Source of the DNA: Ciona savignyi
Lineage: Eukaryota; Chordata; Ascidiacea; Phlebobranchia; Cionidae
Length of the DNA: 64,000 nt
Assembly (NCBI GenBank): GCA_000149265.1
Contig: CH003088.1
Span: 97,568 to 161,567, forward strand
Direction: 5' to 3'
The notes under the pieces are model-generated. The model was not told the DNA's origin. It worked only from the letters and a program-made list of their open reading frames with translations, and made no database searches. Within the stretch, counting starts at the first letter, position 1, and each line of letters begins with the position of its first letter. Position numbers and translations under genes: made by a program. This document shows positions 50,325 to 59,300 of this stretch, piece by piece.

Positions 50325-53300
50325 TTAAGATATTTATTTAGTTTTAGGTAAACCCATATATCGTATGGGTTTAAACAATGTGCCTTGTCCACAGATACAA
50401 CCATCTAGGCAGCGAAAGGTTTTGATACCGCAACTTTTTCTTCCTGCAGATGACCAATACTCTTATTGAATGAGCTTTCCAGCCAGATAATAATAACTAC
50501 CCACTAGAATACAAACATAAATCTTGATGTCTGTAGTAAATTCGCAGCTCCGGGCATGCATAACCAATCAGTTTAAGCGCATATAATTTACTGTGTCAAC
50601 TTATAAGTAAAAATAAAGAAACCTTTCGAGACGAAGTTCAGATTGTAGAAATCTAAATAGCTGGGGAGGTTCAGGCCAGATCTAATGCCAGCAATACGCG
50701 CATATAACACTGAAACAGAGCATATCACACTGAACTGCCACATATCTCACCTCATCAAAAGCAAGAAAGGCTTGTTTAAGAGTTGAAAAGCTGTTTAGGA
50801 CATGATCTTTCAACTTCTTTATAACTTCTGGTGTAGTGCTGCTTTCCAATCCTTGTCGAGTCGGGTTTACCTGCATGTTTGGTAGATAAGTAAAACTTAA
50901 CAGGATAGGATTGGATATTCATTTTTATCTCCGTGAGTGGGAAAACCAAGGGGGTTAACACACGGGCAATTGTCAGATCACCTCGCGCCCATCGTCGGGT
51001 TACAGGAGCTATTGCAGTGTGTTGTGTATGATTCACACGTTTCTTCAATTTGGTAGAACCAATTAATCCGCTGAGTTCAGGCAATGTCCATAAAGTGCTA
51101 GTTTAACAAACTGCTGTTAACAGTTAAATAGAAAAATAAAAACGTTTGTGACTGTAGCAATGTTGTAGACTTCAGGTCATTATATATTTATTCTGTTGCA
51201 TGACGTACAGTAGTACTAAGTGTATGTACGGTCGTGTGGCCAAATGGTTAACGCGATTGATACATATAAAAAAACGGTCTTAGCATCTAGCTATTCCTGG
51301 GTTCAAAACTAAAGCTGGTAAAAAAAAGTTGTTATTCCGAGTATAAAATGATGACTATAATATGAGATAAATATGAAAAATAGATAGTTCCAAACCAGGA
51401 GGTCCAATGGTCTAACTTTTAATAAAAAAATTAAAAATTCAAATTTTACCTTATGGTTCTGTCCAATTGGAATGGTCTGACCATTTCCATTTGATTGCGG
51501 GTCTTGAAACTTTGCAAGAAATTGCTCCCACGATACCTTGCCGGTGCCCCTGACTTCAAACCTGTCGAATATTTATTATTTATCTTATGTTAAGTAATGA
51601 ATTTGGATTCGACATACTGAATAACCAGACTCTAATGATCTAGAAATCTCAGGCTACTGGCTGTTGTTATGGTCATGCCCTGGAGAAATAGTTGTCACAA
51701 GGATAGCTTGGGTAGCATTGGGATTTTAGGGCAGAATGGATAAGATAGCATTTAGACTTATTAGTAAAACCTTTCTAGTACCTCTGTGTGCGGTTAGCTT
51801 AGTCTGTACTAATGTCGCCAGGCTGGCAGAAAAGGGTTGTAAGATCAAAACCAGACGCTGGCAGTTATATATGCCTAAACCAGGGATGTCCAACATATTA
51901 TTGCAGTGGGCCGCATTGTCACTTAAAATAATTCAGTGGGCCGCAGAACCTATTAAATTTCAAGAAAAATTAGTGCATAAAGAAACAATTAAAAATCATT
52001 AATTTATAATCCTGTATTCCTGTTGCTCCCATACTTACAGCCTACTATTAGCACCCATAAAAGCTGACTGTTACATTTTAATTAGGTTAAGATTCAAAGT
52101 TTAAAATACTACTTGAAGTGAAAATAACTAGCGGGCCACACAAAATCTTAGGTGGGCCGCAGGGCGGCCCGCAGGCCGCAGGTTGGACATCCCTGGCCTA
52201 AACCAAGTGGATTAATGGTTAGGATATTAATGTTTGTACCCATAAATGGGAAAACTAAGCGGGTTAAATAGGGCAATCATCAGATCACCCCGCGCTCACC
52301 GTCGGTTTACCGGAGCTATCGTGCTGTGTTATGTATGATTCACATGTTTCTTCAATTTGGTAGAACCCATTTATATGCTGGGTTCAGGCAATGTCCGTTA
52401 AGTGCCTTGTCCAAGGACACAACCGTCTAGCTAGCGACCAGTTGTGAACCTGCAACCCTTCGACTCAAAGTTGATGCACTTAACCATAGACTAATCTGTC
52501 TGACTACGGAAGCAACGTTTTAACCAAATTGCAAAGTAATTCAACAGTAGATGCAAGGTCCGTTATCTGTGTTATAACTCTTTCAATTTTTTTCACAGGA
52601 AATAAAATATGATTATTATATTCCACCACAATCAAGGAATTGGATTCTAGTTAAACACACAACACAAGCTTACCTGTACATGAGTTGATGGAAGATTTCA
52701 TCGCTGGTGGGTAGAACGAAGTTGTCGAGAACAGCTTTCAAATCCTCGATTGTGATAAACCCATCGGATGAAAGGTCGAAGGTCATCAAGGCACGTTTGA
52801 TGTTCGAATAATTACTTTGCATCTGGGGTTTAGTTTTTTTTCATTAGTATGGGTGGGTCCATGGTAGCTCCGTGACCAGGAATGTAGGCCATGATAGTAT
52901 GATACATTACATTAGTATGGGTGGGTCCACGGTAGCACTGGGACCAGGAATTTAGGCCATGACAGATTACATTAGTATGGGTGGGTCCACGGTAGCTCCA
53001 TGACCAGGAATAAGGCCAATGATACATTACATTAATATGGGCGGGTCCACGGTAGCTCCGGGACCAGGAATAAGGCCAATGATACATTGCATTAATATGG
53101 GCAGGTCCATGGTAGCACTGGTACCAGGAATGTAGGCCATGATACATTACATTAGTATGTGCGGGTCCATGGTAGCACTGGGACCAGGAATAAGGCCAAT
53201 GATACATTACATTAGTATGTGCGGGTCCATGGTAGCACTGGGACCAGGAATAAGGCCAATGATACATTATATTAGTATGGGTGGGTCCACGGTAGCTCCA

Positions 53301-56300
53301 TGACCAGGAATTTAGGCCATGATACATTACATTAATATGGGCAGGTCCATGGTAGCATTGGGACCAGAAATTTAGGTCATGTTACATTACATTAGTATGG
53401 TGGGTTCATGGTAGCACTGGGACCAGAAATTTAGGTCATGTTACATTACATTAGTATGGGTGGGTCCATGGTAGCATTGGGAGCAGAAATTTAGGTCATG
53501 TTACATTACATTAGTATGGGTGGGTCCACGGTAGCTACGGGACCAGGAATTTAGGTCACCATACATTACATTAGTATGGGTGGGTCCATGGTAGCACTGG
53601 GACCAGGAATTTAGGCCAATGAAGGCCCATTACTCCCGGGTCCATGGTAGCTCCGGAGTTTAGTTTGTTCAGTTTTTAAGTTTTATTTGGGAAAAAGAAG
53701 GTGAAAAATAACATGCTCATCTAAACATGTAATATGTAAAAAATATAGATTATGAAGTTAGAAAATGCCATAACCAAAAATGGCAAATAAGGCACTGTCC
53801 CACAAAAAAATGTTAAAACTACATTTAGAAAAGTTGGCCTTTTAGTTTGGATAAAGATAATAATTCAGGACCAAAAAGTAAAAAATGGTTTATAAAAAAC
53901 ATTTTGCACCACAAGAATGACTGTGATTTTAACTTATAGTCAGTTGGCTAAGTTTGGTGCATTTTTTATAAAATCTCCACCTTTTTCCTGAATTCTTTCT
54001 CTACATCTTCTGATGACATTGTTTCGCATCTTAAAGTCCGTTTCATCTTCTGATCTCTATTTTTATCGAGAATCATCTTCGTAATGCTCTTCTCCCGTTT
54101 CAAACGATTCTTTTTGGCATCCCATGGTGCTGTGAGAATCAGTTTTAACCAAACGAGATGGCTTTAAAGTTAAGCAATATCAACAGCATCAAAAACTTTT
54201 CGATTAAAAGACGCACTTAACCGCCAGACTAACCCGCAACAAATAAGGTACCGGCCCATATGTCAAAATATGTACATTTATCACTGTCTCATGGTTGTGT
54301 TCATAGGAAAACGAAAAACATGCCTGATACCAGTCAATTCAAATGAATCAATTGCATGTCTATCATATACAACACACTGCATTACTTATGTAAGGTTTAA
54401 TGTCATTTTTCCTTCATTATTCTGTGTCTATTCACTTACATGTTTTAACTACTGTCATTTTGCCATTTTGCCCTGTCTCCCTAACTTAAAATGGTTGCGC
54501 TATTCTTCTTTATTGGAATGAAGGAGCAAAGAATAAACTAAAGTAAACAACAAAACTACAATAGTTTAAAGGGCAATCTAAGAATTAAATGTGCCGATGT
54601 CCTGCTCACACAGTTTAGTATTGTATCCTATATAAAATTCACAAGCTTGTAATAAAAGTACAAATATGATCCACAAACCATCTGGTCCATCATTAGGGGG
54701 TGTTAAAACATGGCGCTCAGCAGTTGCCGCGTTGACACCAAGTCGCCGCAAAAAGTCCCGGTAATTTATTGCCCCAGTGTGATGAAAATCATACCGCGAC
54801 CAAAGTCTGCAAAAGTAACCATTAGGAAATAGATTTCACCTTGTTACCTTAACTGTCAGATAGTGCTTGGTCCTGCCAAGTTGCCTTTTGTGGTTTTACA
54901 GAGTGTGTTGCCACCAGGTTGAATAAGGTTTAAGTGGCAAAGTAAACACAAAAATCGCAAGCCAATGCAAATGTCCGGCAGGTTAGTCTGGCGGTTTAGT
55001 GCGTCACCTTTTAATCGAAAGGTTGCAGGTGTGAAACTGGTCGCTAGCTAGTCAGTTGTGTCGTTGGGCAAGGCACTTTATGGACATTGCCTGAACCCAG
55101 TAGATTAATGGGTTCTACTAAATTGAAATGACTCATATCTATCATATACAACACACTGCAATAGCTCCGGTAACTCGACAGTGGCCGCGAGGTGATCTGA
55201 CGATTGCCTGTGTGGTAACCCCCTGTGGTTTTTCCGTTCACGGGGATAAACATGAATATCCTACCCTGTACAAACAGTAATAAACTTATAACTCTAAGTA
55301 CTCACTTGTTGAACTGAGAATCATTTAGTTTGAGACAATAATTTTCAATCACCCTCCTTAGTTCATGTCTTTGTACTAATCCATCCATGTTGTAATCGAA
55401 TAACTTGAAAGACCGAATCACATTTTTTAAATTTGCAGCTATTTTCTGTTGCAGATGTCGCTCTATTGTGTCAATACCTGTGTGGGTAAGAAAAGCAAAA
55501 GTTTTCATAACACTAAACACAAACAATATTGGCATGTTACACAAAACCCTATATGAAAACCTACTTCAAATTTTTTGTTTTAAATATATTTAAAATCTTT
55601 ATTATAAAAACAAATTTATAAACATTAAACTTTTTAGTTAAAAAACTAAAATCCAAAATTACTATATTGCTGATTTTACTATATTGCTGATATATGATCA
55701 ACTGTAAATACAATGATTATGGATTAATCTAATATGTGTAAGGGAATGCTTTCTCTGTTTTAAATTTCAAATTTATATTAATGCTGACATATGAACATGC
55801 TGACGATTTTCGTGTCAAACGATTTTTGTAAAATTTTAATACACTGTAAATTTATACTATATTGCTGAAGTACTGAAACATAAACAATGTACTCTTTAAA
55901 ACACCAACCTTGATCCACAGCAGCAGTTGAGATCTTAAATTTCTGATTTTTCCGGTTATTTTTTGCACTTTCGGGGCGGCCATCAATCCGTGCGATTCCA
56001 ATGTTCGGGGTAAGAGAGTTGGTTACAAATTTATCGATAAATTTCGGGTATGATACCGTACCATTTGGATTTGTACCAATCTGTAGTAAAATAAGATAAA
56101 CACATAATTTTTTAATAAAATTTTTAGTCTAAAAAATAAATATGTTCTAAAAGAAACTGAACAATTGAAAAAATGTCCGACAGATTTAGTCTGGTGGTTT
56201 AGTGTGAACCCTCTCAACTAAAGTGTAGTAGGTACGAAACTAGTCGCAAGCTAGTCGGTTTTGTTCTTGGGTAAGACACTTAACGGACATTACCCGAACC

Positions 56301-59300
56301 TAGAGAATTAATGGGTAGCTCTGGTAACCCGACGGTGGGCTCAGGGTGATCTGACGATTGCCTGTGTTTTAACCCTTTTGGTTGTTCCAATCACAGAGAT
56401 AAAAATGTATATCCTATCCTAAAATAACTAATACAGACATTTAAAACATATATATAATATTTTTTGCATGAGTTTTTACATTGATGTAAATATTAAAATG
56501 CAATATCAAATAAATAGAAATAGATACTACCCACCTTTGCTAGTAAAGAATTGAACTGTTCAGCGGTCATAGGAAGGCAGTAGTTTTCCAGTACTCTTCG
56601 AAATTCCCCCTTGGTTACATTGGTGCACCGTTCGGCATCATAAAGTCTGAAAGCTTGTTTCAATGGTTCCATGTTCTCAGATAGTTTCTGTCATTGGGAG
56701 AAAAGAAATCAGACAGAATGTAAATTTAAATGCCTTGGTTCCTGTGCTGCATTGCATATTCAGGATAAGATATTCAAGTTTATTTGTCTGACAGATTAGT
56801 CTGGTGTCTTACAAAAGGATATTCATGTTTTTTCCAAAGAATGACAAAATGCAAAGCCGTTAACAATCGCATAATCAGTTGAAACCTGTGTGGGTTGAAA
56901 CTTGTGTGGGTTGAAACTTGTGTGGGTTGAAACTTGTGTGGGTTGAAACTTGTGTGGGTTGAAACTTGTGTGGGTTAAAACTTGTTTGGGTTGAAACCTG
57001 CGTGGGTTGAGACTTGTGTGGGTTGAAACTTGTGTGGGTTGAAACTTGTGTGGGTTGATAATTGTATGGGTTGAAACTCGTGTGGGTTGAAACTTGTGTG
57101 GGTTGAAACTTGTGTGGGTTGAAACTCGTGTAGGTTGAAACTTGTGTGGGATGAAACTTGTGTGGGTTGAAACTTGTATGGGTTGAAACTTGTGTGGGTT
57201 GAAACCTGTGTGGGTTGAAACTTGTGTGGGTTGAAACTTGTGTGGGTTGAAACTTGTGTGGGTTGAAACTTGTGTAAGTTGAAACTTGTGTGGGTTGAAA
57301 CTTGTGTGGGCTGAAACTTGTGTGGGTTGAAACCTGTGTGGGTTGAAACTTGTGTGGGTTGAAACCTGTGTGGGTTGAAACTTGTGTGGGTTGAAACTCG
57401 TGTGGGTTGAAACTTGTGTGGGTTGAAACTCGTGTGGGTTGAAACTTGTGTGGTTGAAACTTGTGTGGGATGAAACTTGTGTGGGTTGAAACTTGTGTGG
57501 GTTGAAACTTGTATGGGTTGAAACTTGTATGGGTTGAAACTTGTGTGGGTTGAAACTTGTGTGGGTTAAAACTTGTGTGGGTTGATACTTGTGTGGGTTA
57601 AAACTTGTGTAAGTTGAAACTCGTGTGGGTTGATACTTGTGTGGTTGAAACTCGTGTGGGTTGAAACTTGTGTGGTTGAAACTTGTGTGGGATGAAACTT
57701 GTGTGGGTTGAAACTTGTGTGGGTTGAAACTTGTGTGGGTTGAAACTTGTGTGGGTTGAAACTTGTGTGGGTTGAAACTTGTGTGGGTTAAAACTTGTGT
57801 GGGTTGAAACTTGTGTGGGTTGAAACTTGTATGGGTTGAAACTTGTGTGGGCTGAAACTTGTGTAAGTTGAAACTTGTGTGGGTTGAAACTTGTGTGGTT
57901 GAAACTTGTGTGGGATGAAACTTGTGTGAGTTGAAACTTGTGTGGGTTGAAACTTGTATGGGTTGAAACTTGTGTGGGCTGAAACTTGTGTAAGTTGAAA
58001 CTTGTGTGGGTTGAAACTTGTGTAAGTTGAAACTTGTGTGGGTTGAAACTTGTATGGGTTGAAACTTGTGTGGGCTGAAACTTGTGTAAGTTGAAACTTG
58101 TGTGGGCTGAAACTTGTGTAAGTTGAAACTTGTGTGGGTTGAAACTTGTATGGGTTGAAACTTGTGTGGGCTGAAACTTGTGTAAGTTGAAACTTGTGTG
58201 GGTTGAAACTTGTGTGGGCTAAAACTTGTGTGGGTTGAAACCTGTGTGGGTTGAAACTTGTGTGGGTTGAAACTCGTGTGGGTTGAAACTCGTGTGGTTG
58301 AAACTTGTGTGGGTTGAAACTCGTGTGGGTTGAAACTTGTGTGGTTGAAACTTGTGTGGGATGAAACTTGTGTGGGTTGAAACTCGTGTGGGTTGAAACT
58401 TGTGTGGGTTGAAACTTGTGTGGGTTGAATCTTGTGTGGGTTGAAACTTGTGTGGGTTGAAACTTGTGTGGGTTGAAACTCGTGTGGGTTGAAACTTGTG
58501 TGGTTGAAACTTGTGTGGGATGAAACTTGTGTGGGTTGAAACTTGTATGGGTTAAAAGTTGTATGGGTTGAAACTTGTGTGGGTTGAAACCTGTGTGGGT
58601 TGAAACTTGTGTGGGTTGAAACTTGTGTGGGTTGAATCTTGTGTGGGTTGAAACTTGTGTGGGTTGAAACTTGTGCGGGTTGAAACTTGTGCGGGTTGAA
58701 ACTTGTGTGGGTTGAAACATGTGTGGTTGAAACTTGTGTGGGTTGAAACTTGTGTGGGTTGAAACTCGTGTGGGTTAAAACTTGTGTGTGTTAAAACTTG
58801 TGTGGGTTGAAACTCGTGTGGGTTGAAACTTGTGTGGGTTGAAACTTGTGTGGGTTGAAACTTGTGTGGGTTGAAACTTGTGTGGGTTGAAACTTGTGTG
58901 GGTTGAAACTTGTGTGGGTTGAAACTCGTGTGGGTTGAAACTTGTGTGGGTTGAAACTTGTGTGGGTTAAAACTTGTGTGGGTTGAAACTTGTGTGTAGG
59001 TTGAAATGTGTGTGTTGTAAAAATGATTAAAAATCATGCAGGTTCAATAACCATGGAGACAAAAATCACAACAGCCTTTAACTCACCTGTTTGATGATGG
59101 CTTCCACTTCGATCGACGTCAGTTTCGGGTTGGCTGTCAACATGACTGTGGACGAGCCCGATGACGTACTTGGTATGTGGAATGAACGTGACAATGACGT
59201 AGTGCTGTTCCTAAGCAACCGTACATTTCGTCCTGTGTACATTTTAGTTTAGTTCATTTTTTGTTTCCACGATAAAAACATGAAGCGGGACTATTGGTAA

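Noticed and set aside
56880..59012. CRISPR-like regular repeat
   Set aside because: Units are contiguous with no unique spacers, and the genome is eukaryotic. The 60-bp arrays are rejected for the same reason.
57788..59037. 310- and 161-residue open frames rich in [12 protein letters not shown] words
   Set aside because: A 16-bp repeat read three units at a time; inside an EFCAB6 intron with no support for translation.
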